A stretch of 64,000 bases of DNA from Chitinophaga sp. YR627 (GCF_900114995.1 NZ_FOUX01000006.1:248001-312000); one strand, 5' to 3'; positions 51,511 to 60,762 are shown, counted from the stretch's first letter. A program made the numbers and translations. Notes: a model not told the origin generated them from the letters alone.

Positions 51511-53034
51511 ATGACAAAGCATTTGTTTGCCCTCCTGACCGCCTTATTGCCTGTAGCAGTATTCGCCCAGGATCAGACACCTACGCCGCAATGGCGGCCT
51601 GTATACCATTTTACGCCAGCGAAGAACTGGACCAATGACCCGAACGGACTCATTTACCTGAATGGCGAATATCATCTCTATTATCAGCACAATCCCTTTG
51701 AGAATAAATGGGGGCATATGAGCTGGGGACATGCCACCAGTAAAGACCTGGTATCCTGGAAACACCTGCCGGTGGCTATTCCCGAAATCGAGAAAAAGGA
51801 TACCACCACCTGGATCTTCTCCGGTTGTGCAGTACTGGATACCAAAAATACCAGTGGTTTTGGTCAGAATGGTAAAGCGCCCCTGGTAGCAGTATATACG
51901 GCAGATCAGCCTAAACAGCAGCTGGAAACGCAGTTTGTCGCCTATAGTAATGATGGCGGTATGACCTTCGCACAATACGCCGGTAATCCGGTTGTCAATA
52001 TCCAGAAGAAAGACTTCCGGGATCCCAGCGTTGTATGGATGGAAGACCAGCAGCAATGGATCATGACCGTGGCCGTACCGCACGAGCATAAGCTGCAGTT
52101 CTATGCGTCAAAAAACCTGAGAGACTGGACCTTACAGGGTGAATTTGGTAACCAGGGTGATACGCGCAAGATCTGGGAATGTCCTTCCATGACACCCCTG
52201 TTCGTAGATGGAGATCCGGCTAAAAAGAAATGGCTGCTGATGATCTCTTCCGGTAACCAGGACGGCGCTACCGGTATGCAATATTTCACCGGTGATTTTG
52301 ATGGTAAAACATTCACCAATGATCGTCCGGCTGCCCACCAGCAGTTTGTGGACTATGGTCGTACCTATTATGCAGCAATTCCTTACAATAACCTGCCGGA
52401 TGGCAGTCAGATGATGCTGGGCTGGCTGATGCCGTTCGAAACGCCTACCCATCCCTGGAGAGGCCAGATGTCCATCCCCAGAGACCTTGCCCTGAAGTCT
52501 GGTCCTGATGGCGTGATCTTATATCAGCAGCCATCTGCTGTTTTGGATAAAACACTGACGGCACTACCGGCTGCAAAAAAACTGGTGATGCAGCAGACCG
52601 ACATTCGCAGTAAAGAAATTCCGCTAAATAAGGGCGGTAAATTCAACGCAAATGCTAACTGGGTAGACCTTACCTTCGTACCTGGCACAGCGTCTGAATT
52701 CGGCTTAAAACTCATTCAGAATAAAGACACGAAGAGTGAAGCGATATTAGGCTATAATACGGCTACCAATGAATTGTATGTGGCAACTGTAAAAGACGGA
52801 CAGACTGCCGTTACAACAGATAAACTCACTGTAAAACCAGTTGATGGTAAGCTCAGGTTACAGGTGCTGCTGGATAAGTCTTCACTGGAGGTATTTGTGA
52901 ACGGTGGAGAGCGCGTATTGACAACACTGCTGTTTCCGGACGCAAAGGCCACAGGATGGTCTGTATTTGCGAAAGACGGTGATGTGAAGCTGGAGACGCT
53001 GAAGGCATGGAACCTGGAGTCAGTTAAGAATTAG
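51511..53034 (+). CDS. GH32 fructan hydrolase (levanase/inulinase type)
   Basis: The ATG at 51511 (507 aa) gives a signal peptide (LFALLTALLPVAVFAQ) and the full GH32 enzyme. The five-bladed propeller carries the three catalytic motifs: WTNDPNGLIYL (nucleophile Asp), FRDPSVVW (transition-state stabiliser Asp) and WECPSMTPLF (acid/base Glu). A C-terminal beta-sandwich follows (LRLQVLLDKSSLEVFVNGGE). It releases fructose from levan, inulin or sucrose in the periplasm or at the surface. The coding sequence ends KN-stop inside an inverted repeat shared with the convergent GT8 gene. Confidence 0.93.
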   Translation: MTKHLFALLTALLPVAVFAQDQTPTPQWRPVYHFTPAKNWTNDPNGLIYLNGEYHLYYQHNPFENKWGHMSWGHATSKDLVSWKHLPVAIPEIEKKDTTTWIFSGCAVLDTKNTSGFGQNGKAPLVAVYTADQPKQQLETQFVAYSNDGGMTFAQYAGNPVVNIQKKDFRDPSVVWMEDQQQWIMTVAVPHEHKLQFYASKNLRDWTLQGEFGNQGDTRKIWECPSMTPLFVDGDPAKKKWLLMISSGNQDGATGMQYFTGDFDGKTFTNDRPAAHQQFVDYGRTYYAAIPYNNLPDGSQMMLGWLMPFETPTHPWRGQMSIPRDLALKSGPDGVILYQQPSAVLDKTLTALPAAKKLVMQQTDIRSKEIPLNKGGKFNANANWVDLTFVPGTASEFGLKLIQNKDTKSEAILGYNTATNELYVATVKDGQTAVTTDKLTVKPVDGKLRLQVLLDKSSLEVFVNGGERVLTTLLFPDAKATGWSVFAKDGDVKLETLKAWNLESVKN

Positions 53035-53059
53035 GAATTAAGAATTAAGTATTAATAGA

Positions 53060-53118
53060 AAAAGCGCTTTAAGTACGCAATAGCTCCTGAAGAGCAAATG
53101 TGTACTTAAAGCGCTTTT
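53060..53118. terminator. Bidirectional terminator with 17-bp perfect stem
   Basis: AAAAGCGCTTTAAGTAC (53060-53076) and its complement (53102-53118) enclose a 25-nt loop with a small GCTC/GAGC hairpin. It serves the convergent GH32 and GT8 genes. Confidence 0.8.
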
Positions 53119-53119
53119 A

Positions 53120-53181
53120 TCTTTCGCTAATGCTGCCTTTTTAAGGTAAGATCAACGCAGCGTAAGTATAGTCTAAGTATA
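53120..53181. repeat. Diverged copy of the 4122-4204 palindromic element, inverted
   Basis: The minus strand shares AGACTATACTTA and AGCATTAGCG with the element at 4122-4204, in the same order and at a similar distance. The hairpin arms are much less perfect here (CGCT/AGCG and GCAGC remain). This suggests an old member of a dispersed family. Confidence 0.55.
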
Positions 53182-53273
53182 TTGAAAAAGGATTGATGAG
53201 TAAGTAATTTACGGCTATTCTCTGGTATTTCCAGCTGTCGGTTCCTCAGTATACCGCCGTGTCACACCAATTC

Positions 53274-54185
53274 CTAATTCTTAATTCCTAATTTAAGACT
53301 GTCCGCTGTCCTGAAACTCTTCAGATAATGTCTGATCAGTGACTTTCTGATCTTCCAGATCCTTTGCAATCCGGCAAAAGCGACCCGCTTATACCTTCTG
53401 TCCCAGAACGTCGTATCATAGTCCGCCCAACGCTGATAACCTGCATGTACCTCTCTGCCCAGAAAGTCCCAGGGTTTGGGTGCGCCGGCAAAATGCAGGA
53501 TCGCATTTTCCTTAAAGGAAGGGGTGGCCTGTCCGGGTGTCCAGATGCAGTTGAACCGGTCGTCTATGTGATGGAAACTGCCATTACAAATGGTATTCAG
53601 TACCGTATTATCTGCTTCCTGCAAAGCCATACCATGACGCAGACAGATCTTTTCTATTTCATGACAGATATCCTGCTCTTTCCATCTCCGGAGATTGAGC
53701 AACAGCATACCACTGATAAAAGAGCACTCGTCTTTGCAGACGCTCAGCTGACCAGGCAGCAATTTTGATTCCAGCGTATTCCTGAACGGACCTCCCGGTA
53801 CGGCTGCGAGAAAATGATCTTCAAAGCGTATCTGATCAAACATGAGCACATCCAGTAAGATCAGCAGGTCAGGGTCCAGACAGAGCACATAATCAACGTC
53901 CAGCAGCTTAGGGATCAGGAAACGGCCATAACTGGTACGGGAACCATGTGCAGCACTGAGATGTCCGAACATCTCCTGTGCATCGAAATCATAGAACCGC
54001 GTATGGCCATGATAACTCTCCGTCTGTAACAACATCAGGATATTGTTCTTATGTCTGGTGCTTAAATTGTTGCAGATAAAGTGCAGGTCGAGTTGAGATG
54101 TGTCGGAACAGTTCCTCACAAGTGAAGTAATCGTGGCGCCTAAGCCTTCCAGCGCAGGAAGGTCAATTACAAATGCAATGTGCAT
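53274..54185 (-). CDS. Glycosyltransferase family 8 protein
   Basis: The product is 303 aa, cytoplasmic. The GT8 pattern is clear: opening IAFVIDLPALEGLGATITSL, TSYGRFLIPKLL, and the metal-binding DxD in YVLCLDPDLLILLD, then AAVPGGPFR, FISGMLLLNLRRW and ILHFAGAPKPWDFLG (HxxxxxKPW). It would transfer a hexose from a UDP- or related nucleotide sugar onto a surface glycan. A C-terminal basic region (KRVAFAGLQRIWKIRKSLIR) may bind membrane. The stop lies inside the inverted repeat at 53275-53293. Confidence 0.9.
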   Translation of the reverse strand: MHIAFVIDLPALEGLGATITSLVRNCSDTSQLDLHFICNNLSTRHKNNILMLLQTESYHGHTRFYDFDAQEMFGHLSAAHGSRTSYGRFLIPKLLDVDYVLCLDPDLLILLDVLMFDQIRFEDHFLAAVPGGPFRNTLESKLLPGQLSVCKDECSFISGMLLLNLRRWKEQDICHEIEKICLRHGMALQEADNTVLNTICNGSFHHIDDRFNCIWTPGQATPSFKENAILHFAGAPKPWDFLGREVHAGYQRWADYDTTFWDRRYKRVAFAGLQRIWKIRKSLIRHYLKSFRTADSLKLGIKN

Positions 54186-54467
54186 GGTGATGAATTATAA
54201 AATAAGTATAGTGTTTTCGTCCGCCCTGATGATCAGCTGGCATTGTATGGGTTCAAACAGTGTAATGTATCCTTTCACGGCTGTTGCATGAAAATACATT
54301 ATCTTACTGCAACACTACAGCAGACAGCAAAGATCCGGGAGCGGACACCCAGGTGTAACGAAAACGGACACTATAAGACATATTGTTTGGTTTAAGCGGT
54401 TGATTTTCAATATTCCTGTTCGTTGGCATACTTTTCTGTACAGTGTAATCGCATAACCCATACCACT

Positions 54468-56855
54468 ATGATCAGGAACTATTTTAAAATTGCCTGGCGC
54501 AATCTCAAGAAAAGCAAAGGATATACGGTTATTAATGTCGGCGGACTGGCAACCGGCATGGCCGTGGCAATGCTCATCGGTCTCTGGATCTGGGATGAGG
54601 TTACCTATGACAGGTACAACCGTAATTATGACCGTATCGCCCAGGTAATGCAGCACCAGACCTTTAACGGTCAGATAGACACCTGGCAGACCATGCCCTA
54701 TTATATGGGAGAGGTGCTGCGTGATCAGTATGGCGATAACTTTAAACAGGTCGTAAAGTCTTCCTGGGATACCTATAAGGTACTCGCTGCCGGTGATAAA
54801 AAGCTGCGTAAAATAGGCCGGTTTATGGAAGCGGGTGGTCCGGAACTGATAGATGTTACGATGCTGTCAGGTACCCGTGATGCATTGAAAGATGCGGGTA
54901 CCGTTCTTATCTCCGCTTCCGCTGCGAAAGCTTATTTCGGAGAAGAAAATGCTGTTGGCAAAACCCTGCTGCTGGACAACAAACAATCCCTCATTGTAAG
55001 AGGCGTCTACAAAGACCTGCCACATAACTCTTATTTCGGTAACATGGATTTCATCGCTTCCTGGGATGTATTCATCGATAAATATATGGCCTGGATCAAA
55101 ACAGTGTCTGATCCCTGGGGCAGTAACGCTTTCCTGTTATTTGTACGGTTGGCCGATAAAGCTGATCTTGCAAAGGTCTCAGCCCGCATCGTTAATACAA
55201 AACTGAATAATGTACGTCCGGAAGACAGACGTTATAAACCGGTCATCTTCCTGCAGCCCATGAGTAAGTGGCATCTCTTCCAGACGTTTAAAAATGGAAT
55301 GAATACAGGCGGCCGTATACAGTTCGTCTGGCTGTTTGGCGCAATCGGTATTGTCGTATTACTGCTGGCTTGTATCAACTTCATGAACCTGAGTACCGCA
55401 CGCTCAGAAAAACGTGCCCGTGAAGTCGGTATCCGTAAAGCAGTGGGCTCTTTCAGAAAACAGCTGATCTGGCAGTTTTTCAGCGAATCCCTGCTGATAG
55501 TGATGATCGGATTTGTATTGTCTGTCATCCTGGTACAACTGGCATTACCATTTTTTAATAATGTAGCCGATAAACAGATTACGATACCATGGACTGGTCC
55601 GCTGTTCTGGTTGGCCGGCATAGTGTTTATACTGTTGACCAGCTTTATTGCCGGTAGTTATCCTGCTTTCTATCTTTCCTCTTTTCAACCTGTCCGTGTG
55701 CTTAAAGGGACTTTCCGCGCAGGCCGTCATGCTGCTTTGCCAAGAAAGGTACTGGTAGTGATACAGTTCGCTGCCTCACTGATCCTGATCATAGGTACCA
55801 TCATCGTATTCCGGCAGGTAGAGTTTGCAAGAAACAGACCGGTAGGATATAGCAGAGAAGGACTGCTGTCAATGGAAACAAGTATGACCAATATTCACGA
55901 CCATTTTGAGGTAGTCAGAGCTGAACTGAAAAATGCCGGTGCTATTGTGGATATGGCAGAAGCGAGTACGCCTGTTACCACTGTATGGCAGACAAACGGT
56001 AATCTCAGGTGGAAAGGAAAAGATCCTTCCATGACGGTGGACATGCCTACCCAGACCGTATCGGCTGAATACGGGAAGACGATCGGCTGGAAGTTTGTAG
56101 CAGGACGTGATTTCTCTAATGCTTATGCAACCGACTCTGCTTCCTTTATTCTGAATGAATCTGCGGTAAGATTAATGGGTTTAAAAGACCCGGTAGGAGA
56201 AACAATTTATTGGGATGGTACGCCATTCATCGTAATAGGTGTGATCAAAGACCTGGTAGCAGAATCTCCTTACGAACCGGTGCGGCCCTCCATGTATGTG
56301 ATGAACAAGAGTTTCCTGGGTATCATGAACATCAGGATCAACCCTGCGGTGAGTAGTCATACTGCGTTAGCGAAAATAGAAGAAGTATTTAAAAAATATA
56401 GTCCGGAACAACCATTCGATTACCAGTTTGTCGACATAGAATATGCCCATAAATTCGGGAATGAGGTCAGGGTAGGTAAACTAACGACCTTCTTTGCCAT
56501 ACTGGCTATTTTCATCAGTTGCCTGGGTTTATTTGGTATGGCTTCCTTTATGGCAGAACAGCGTACAAAAGAGATCGGCGTACGCAAGGTACTGGGCGCT
56601 TCGGTATTCAATCTGTGGGCCATGCTCTCGAAGGATTTCCTGGTATTGGTAGGCGTGGCACTGCTCATCGCAGTACCACTGGCTTATTACTTCATGCATG
56701 AATGGTTACAGCATTATACCTACAGGTCGGAAATTGCGTGGTGGATCTTTGTGGTTGCCGGAGTAGGGATCATTATCGTCACATTGGCGACGGTTAGTTT
56801 TCAGAGTGTGAAAGCGGCGCTGGTGAACCCGGTGAAAAGTCTCAGATCAGAATAG
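54468..56855 (+). CDS. MacB/FtsX-like ABC transporter permease
   Basis: The ATG at 54468 (795 aa, MIRNYFKIAWRNLKKSKGYT) is the standard start of this family. The protein has two copies of the MacB-type unit, each with a periplasmic MacB_PCD domain and an FtsX domain. Transmembrane helices occur at the N-terminus, around residues 285-310 (VWLFGAIGIVVLLLACINFM), 340-400, 425-450 and 680-790. Signatures are ARSEKRAREVGIRKAVGSFR and AEQRTKEIGVRKVLGASVFN. No ATPase gene adjoins it, as is usual for this large Bacteroidota paralog family, in which a separate ATPase is used. It probably exports a peptide, lipid or drug. The divergent 282-bp gap has two inverted TATAGTGT/ACACTATA segments (54207-54214 and 54368-54375). 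Confidence 0.9.
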   Translation: MIRNYFKIAWRNLKKSKGYTVINVGGLATGMAVAMLIGLWIWDEVTYDRYNRNYDRIAQVMQHQTFNGQIDTWQTMPYYMGEVLRDQYGDNFKQVVKSSWDTYKVLAAGDKKLRKIGRFMEAGGPELIDVTMLSGTRDALKDAGTVLISASAAKAYFGEENAVGKTLLLDNKQSLIVRGVYKDLPHNSYFGNMDFIASWDVFIDKYMAWIKTVSDPWGSNAFLLFVRLADKADLAKVSARIVNTKLNNVRPEDRRYKPVIFLQPMSKWHLFQTFKNGMNTGGRIQFVWLFGAIGIVVLLLACINFMNLSTARSEKRAREVGIRKAVGSFRKQLIWQFFSESLLIVMIGFVLSVILVQLALPFFNNVADKQITIPWTGPLFWLAGIVFILLTSFIAGSYPAFYLSSFQPVRVLKGTFRAGRHAALPRKVLVVIQFAASLILIIGTIIVFRQVEFARNRPVGYSREGLLSMETSMTNIHDHFEVVRAELKNAGAIVDMAEASTPVTTVWQTNGNLRWKGKDPSMTVDMPTQTVSAEYGKTIGWKFVAGRDFSNAYATDSASFILNESAVRLMGLKDPVGETIYWDGTPFIVIGVIKDLVAESPYEPVRPSMYVMNKSFLGIMNIRINPAVSSHTALAKIEEVFKKYSPEQPFDYQFVDIEYAHKFGNEVRVGKLTTFFAILAIFISCLGLFGMASFMAEQRTKEIGVRKVLGASVFNLWAMLSKDFLVLVGVALLIAVPLAYYFMHEWLQHYTYRSEIAWWIFVVAGVGIIIVTLATVSFQSVKAALVNPVKSLRSE

Positions 56856-56861
56856 TCATTT

Positions 56862-56919
56862 ACATAAAAAAGAAGGGGGCCGATGCAGTTATTTGCATCC
56901 GCCCCCTTCTTTTTTATGT
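56862..56919. terminator. Long bidirectional terminator
   Basis: Arms of 26 nt (ACATAAAAAAGAAGGGGGC... with one mismatch) and a 6-nt loop lie between the convergent ABC permease and FlgD-like/NHL genes. Confidence 0.88.
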
Positions 56920-56925
56920 TGACCC

Positions 56926-59900
56926 CTATTTTCCTTTGAATAAGAAGGTGCCCCAGAGATTGGGGGACAATGTCGCTTCAGAAGGAACATCCGCCGTAAT
57001 ACCAGTCGCTTTGTTGCTCCAGTAGAGACGGGAGGTGGTTTCTCCGTTACTGCCTCTTAAAATGCCTATATCGCCCTTTATCTGCGTTCCATTGCCTGCC
57101 TGAATACCCAAAGCCGTCAGCGGTACAGAAAGCTCGTAATTGCCCTCAGAACCGGCAAATTGCAGCTGACTGCTGATATTATCCACCTTATCAAAAGTGA
57201 TCGTCCGGGAAGGGGAGGAGAAAGGTACTTTATCATCCTGTTTCGTACCCGGTACGACGGCTTTATAGAGCAAAGCCTGTGGTTTACCATCCACCACACT
57301 GACAAGCAGGCGGTAGTCACCAGCAATAGCCGTACGCCGCGCAGGATCGGCTTTTGTATCAGAAGAACCGATCATGATATCCAGCGCACCACCGGTTTTA
57401 AACGGCGCCATTGGCATTTCTCCTGAGTTATCTGCGAGGTGCGCATTACCGGTACGGAAGGCAGCATACAGCCGGCCATTGGATACCATCAGCGCACCGC
57501 TGACATCATATGGTTTTGAGTTCGAGTTAAAATTAGCTTTCACACCCCGTTTATCGATATCCGCCCAGGAGGCCTTTGCCCATTCGTTCAGTTTACCGTC
57601 TACAATCGGTTTTTGTGTGCTGATATTCACTTCCAGTACCCGTGGCCCCCCGGCCTGCTGTTGCGCTGCTGATGCGGAAGACATCACCGCCAGACTACGG
57701 TTCAGGGAGGACTGATTCACCGCGATCTTTGTATCCGGTAAACGCGTGATGGTCTCCAGTCCGTCCAGTCGCACAATGGCACTACGCGCACCATCTACCA
57801 GATAGACCTTACCATCATCCGTAGCTGTAATACCCGGCCAGAAGTTTTCTTCACCCAGTGTAATACTGTCTAAGGACATATTTCTTTTACCACCCGGCAT
57901 CCGCCATTGGGTACCGCTACGCATATTTTCAAAAAGAGAGGCGACAAATAAACCATCTGCTGTGAATACATATACATTACCGTGGTTACCATTAATGGCC
58001 CACAGCGAACCAGCAGCTGATCCTTTTACATTAAAGAAACCGCCCAGGAGACGGGTTGTACCGATCAGTTGTCCGGCCCTATCAGCTTCCGGTGCATTAT
58101 GCGAAGCATGTAAACCCGGCCAGAGATCGGGGTAGCTCCATACAGGAACGCCATTTTTTACGCCACTGAGGGATAGCTGCGAATAGGGCTTCACGCCTGA
58201 TGTGATCACACTCCAGCCGTCAGGTCCTTCCAGCAACTGATCGCCACCCGAAGAAGCAGGCGCCTGGACACCCTGCGCAATGACCTTCCCTTTTGTGATA
58301 TCATACATCGGCACACCTGCTTTAGATACACCTGTCACCGCAAATTGCATCGCTTTATCATTGACACGCGCAATACAGAAAGAAAGATCCGGCATTACTG
58401 TTACACCGCCACTGTTGCCTTTCTGGTACTGTACTTCTCCGGCTTGCGCACGGCCATCTCCATTCTGATCCTGCCAGATGAAGAACGCCTGCGAAGAGCT
58501 GCCTTTCGCATTCAGATCAACACCCTGTGGCCATCCGGAACGGAATGCAGCGCTTTTTAACAGGTCCCACTGGGCTGCCTGTCCCATAGCGGCTACAGGA
58601 ACAGCTATACCATTACGTTTGATAAACAGGAATGCAGTGGTCCAGCCGTTGGTCGGACTGCTGTTATAGCAATTCGTGAAGTATTGTTGTCCGTTATAAT
58701 AAAGCGGGGTTTCCGGCGCTGCACTCCGAAATGCCAGCGGCATATCATCTGCATCCGGACGATAGTAGACCTGCTTTACAGCAGAAGTACCCGTTTGCCA
58801 GTTGAGCGCAAATTCCATTGCGCCTTTGCTTTCTTCCGTATAGTAAAAACGGGTTTTATCCTGTGGATCGAGGGTACCGCCACCGCCATATTTCGGTGGA
58901 CCATAAAACGCCCGGATCAGTTTTCCATCCAGCGACCATACACTGACACGTTTAGGCAGGTAATCATTTTCAGTGACCCATAACTGTTGTTCTGCATCGA
59001 TGGTAATACCGGCAGGATTATTCATGTGCTGCGGATCATAGGGACCGGCAGCAGGGGCGCCTGGTGTACCGATCTGGCGAACGAATTTTCCTTCCGGAGA
59101 AAATACTTTCACTGTATGACTCCTTCCACGATCGCTGATGTAGATCCTGCCACTATTATCGAGAGTGAGTGCGATAGGAGCTTCCAGTCCACTGCTGATC
59201 AGTACCTGTCCTTTGTCATCCGGTAATGTGCCGGAAAAACGTAGCAGCTGATTGCCCGCGAGTAATAATAATCTTCCCTGTTTATCATAACACATCCCGG
59301 TGGGTGCATTCGCTTTGATACTGTCTGTCAGTCTGCTTTTGGCGATATCCGCAATCAGGATACTATTCTTACCCGCAATACTGATCAGTGCAATACCGTT
59401 GTTAACCGCAAAACCGGTGATCATTTCTTTGACCTGCTCCAGTGGAACAGCACCCAATGAGCGTTTTACGATCTGTTTAACGTTATAATCATTCTTTTTA
59501 CCTACGCTTAATGCATTGAGCCTTAGTTCAGCTACGCCTGACTGTTTATCTGTCTCCCAGGCAGAGACCACATATATGTCGTTGCCTGGCACTGCTTTAG
59601 GACCATTATCCGCCGCAATAAAAGGAGCGGCTGTCCATGCGCCACCTACCCAGCTACGTCCGCCACGTTTACGTCCGCTCATATCTATCCAGGCCAGTCC
59701 GTCCGGACCTTCCGTTACATAACAGCCGAGTAATACGGCAGGTTGTCCCGAAGGAGAGGCTTTTGCAGGAATGAATAAGGCAGCCTGCGGAGGAGTGTGG
59801 TTGGCCAGCCAGGCGCCGGTATGATCTTCTGTTCTCCAGGGAGGTGTACCAGGCGAATAGGTGGCCATCTCATAATGCGCATGAATGGCGCCTCTGACGA

Positions 59901-60213
59901 GTCCGCGGACGGTATATTGTCCCGGAGCGACCATTTTGCCCGGTACATTGTAGACGCCATGTTTGGCACCATCGGCATCTCTGCCAAGATCGTCCAGTCC
60001 ATCCCATTGTACGGTATTAGCGCCGGCAGGGAAGTAGGTTTCTGATATCAGGTTCCGTACACGCGTACCGTCCCCATTTTCGATCACGAGGGTTACATAT
60101 CCGGCTTGTTTAAGGTTAAACTGAACAGGTATGGCAGCAGGTGATTGTTGAGCGTTGGCGAAGTGACCTACTAAAAGAAGTAGTGGTAATAAAGACAGGT
60201 GTTTCTTAGTCAT
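56926..60213 (-). CDS. Large secreted protein with FlgD-like, NHL-repeat and CBM9-like domains
   Basis: The product is 1095 aa with a signal peptide (LSLLPLLLLVGHFANAQ). Residues ~25-110 form a FlgD-like Ig fold (AGYVTLVIENGDGTRVRNL, FPAGANTVQWDGLDDLGRDA). The centre (about 290-420 and 700-850) has NHL-type blades: PTGMCYDKQGRLLLLAGNQL, PIALTLDNSGRIYISDRGRS, PAGITIDAEQQLWVTENDYL. Residues ~875-1090 read KPIVDGKLNEWAKASWADID and contain DOMON/CBM9-like beta-sandwich strands (LYAAFRTGNAHLADNSGEMP). Such layouts occur in extracellular polysaccharide-binding or processing proteins of Bacteroidota, but no catalytic site is recognisable. It carries a perfect -7 box (TATCTTTG) ~32 bp upstream and is monocistronic. 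Confidence 0.75.
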   Translation of the reverse strand: MTKKHLSLLPLLLLVGHFANAQQSPAAIPVQFNLKQAGYVTLVIENGDGTRVRNLISETYFPAGANTVQWDGLDDLGRDADGAKHGVYNVPGKMVAPGQYTVRGLVRGAIHAHYEMATYSPGTPPWRTEDHTGAWLANHTPPQAALFIPAKASPSGQPAVLLGCYVTEGPDGLAWIDMSGRKRGGRSWVGGAWTAAPFIAADNGPKAVPGNDIYVVSAWETDKQSGVAELRLNALSVGKKNDYNVKQIVKRSLGAVPLEQVKEMITGFAVNNGIALISIAGKNSILIADIAKSRLTDSIKANAPTGMCYDKQGRLLLLAGNQLLRFSGTLPDDKGQVLISSGLEAPIALTLDNSGRIYISDRGRSHTVKVFSPEGKFVRQIGTPGAPAAGPYDPQHMNNPAGITIDAEQQLWVTENDYLPKRVSVWSLDGKLIRAFYGPPKYGGGGTLDPQDKTRFYYTEESKGAMEFALNWQTGTSAVKQVYYRPDADDMPLAFRSAAPETPLYYNGQQYFTNCYNSSPTNGWTTAFLFIKRNGIAVPVAAMGQAAQWDLLKSAAFRSGWPQGVDLNAKGSSSQAFFIWQDQNGDGRAQAGEVQYQKGNSGGVTVMPDLSFCIARVNDKAMQFAVTGVSKAGVPMYDITKGKVIAQGVQAPASSGGDQLLEGPDGWSVITSGVKPYSQLSLSGVKNGVPVWSYPDLWPGLHASHNAPEADRAGQLIGTTRLLGGFFNVKGSAAGSLWAINGNHGNVYVFTADGLFVASLFENMRSGTQWRMPGGKRNMSLDSITLGEENFWPGITATDDGKVYLVDGARSAIVRLDGLETITRLPDTKIAVNQSSLNRSLAVMSSASAAQQQAGGPRVLEVNISTQKPIVDGKLNEWAKASWADIDKRGVKANFNSNSKPYDVSGALMVSNGRLYAAFRTGNAHLADNSGEMPMAPFKTGGALDIMIGSSDTKADPARRTAIAGDYRLLVSVVDGKPQALLYKAVVPGTKQDDKVPFSSPSRTITFDKVDNISSQLQFAGSEGNYELSVPLTALGIQAGNGTQIKGDIGILRGSNGETTSRLYWSNKATGITADVPSEATLSPNLWGTFLFKGK

Positions 60214-60244
60214 GGCTGGTAACGATTAGCTTAACCGACAGGTG

Positions 60245-60252
60245 CAAAGATA
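60245..60252 (-). promoter_or_regulatory. Promoter -7 box of the FlgD-like/NHL gene
   Basis: Perfect TATCTTTG on the minus strand, 32-39 bp before the ATG at 60213. No clear -33 element. Confidence 0.55.
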
Positions 60253-60273
60253 ATGCCTGACGCAAAAAATAAA

Positions 60274-60303
60274 GAGGTCATTCCCGTACCCCGGAATGAC
60301 CTC
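60274..60303 (-). terminator. Terminator of the truncated-globin operon
   Basis: 11-bp arms GAGGTCATTCC/GGAATGACCTC, followed on the minus strand by TTTATTTTTTG. Confidence 0.8.
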
Positions 60304-60378
60304 CAGCCATCTGCAATGCATCTCATCCATCTGACTTGCAGTCGCTTTATAAACAGGCACTCATTCACAAATATTTAC

Positions 60379-60762
60379 TTACACGGTATGCAGCTGTTGT
60401 ATTTTTCCAAGCATCAGTATTTTCATCAGTTCTGCTTTACTCTTTGCACTCCGGGCCACCTTGCCATCAAACAGTTCGTCTATTGTCTGATGCCAGAGTA
60501 GCAGCCAGGTGGCAAAGTGTTCCTCTGTGAGTGGTACGCGTTCATGTAATGCCGTATGCTTTGCTAAAGGATTACCCTTGAAGGATGCTCTGCCAAATAA
60601 TACGGTTTCCCAGAAACTGTGCATGACCGGCAGGTGCTTTTCCCAGTTCACCTGTGCAACATCGTCAAAGACATATCCAAGGATCTCATTTTCTCTTACC
60701 CTGCTGTAAAATGTATTTACGAGTAGCTGTACATCTTCTATTGTAGTGATATCTTTTTTCAT
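60379..60762 (-). CDS. Group III truncated hemoglobin
   Basis: The ATG at 60762 gives 127 aa (MKKDITTIEDVQLLV); a second ATG five codons upstream is possible. The group III (Cgb-like) signature is complete: LVNTFYSRVRENEILGYVFDD, HLPVMHSFWETVLFGRASFKGNP, the proximal His in HTALHERVPLTEEHFATWLLLW, and a C-terminal helix. Group III trHbs are linked to NO detoxification or nitrosative-stress defence. It lies just 45 bp downstream of a small membrane protein on the same strand. Together with the divergent Crp/Fnr regulator it forms a compact nitrosative or redox-sensing locus (inference). Confidence 0.92.
   Translation of the reverse strand: MKKDITTIEDVQLLVNTFYSRVRENEILGYVFDDVAQVNWEKHLPVMHSFWETVLFGRASFKGNPLAKHTALHERVPLTEEHFATWLLLWHQTIDELFDGKVARSAKSKAELMKILMLGKIQQLHTV

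Larger units (their letters stand above)
53029..53293. repeat. 265-bp segment bounded by a perfect 19-bp inverted repeat that contains both stop codons
   Basis: AATTAGGAATTAAGAATTA at 53029-53047 is exactly inverted at 53275-53293. Each copy contains the stop region of a convergent gene (GH32 on the plus strand, GT8 on the minus strand), both of which end ...KN-stop. Between the copies lie a strong terminator and a REP-like element. It could be a MITE-like insertion or a low-complexity motif often found at gene ends; no transposase or target duplication was seen. Confidence 0.6.

Noticed and set aside
53029-53293. Named insertion sequence or MITE
   Set aside because: There is no transposase and no target-site duplication, and A/T-rich tracts like this are common at gene ends in the phylum. 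Kept as an inverted repeat only.
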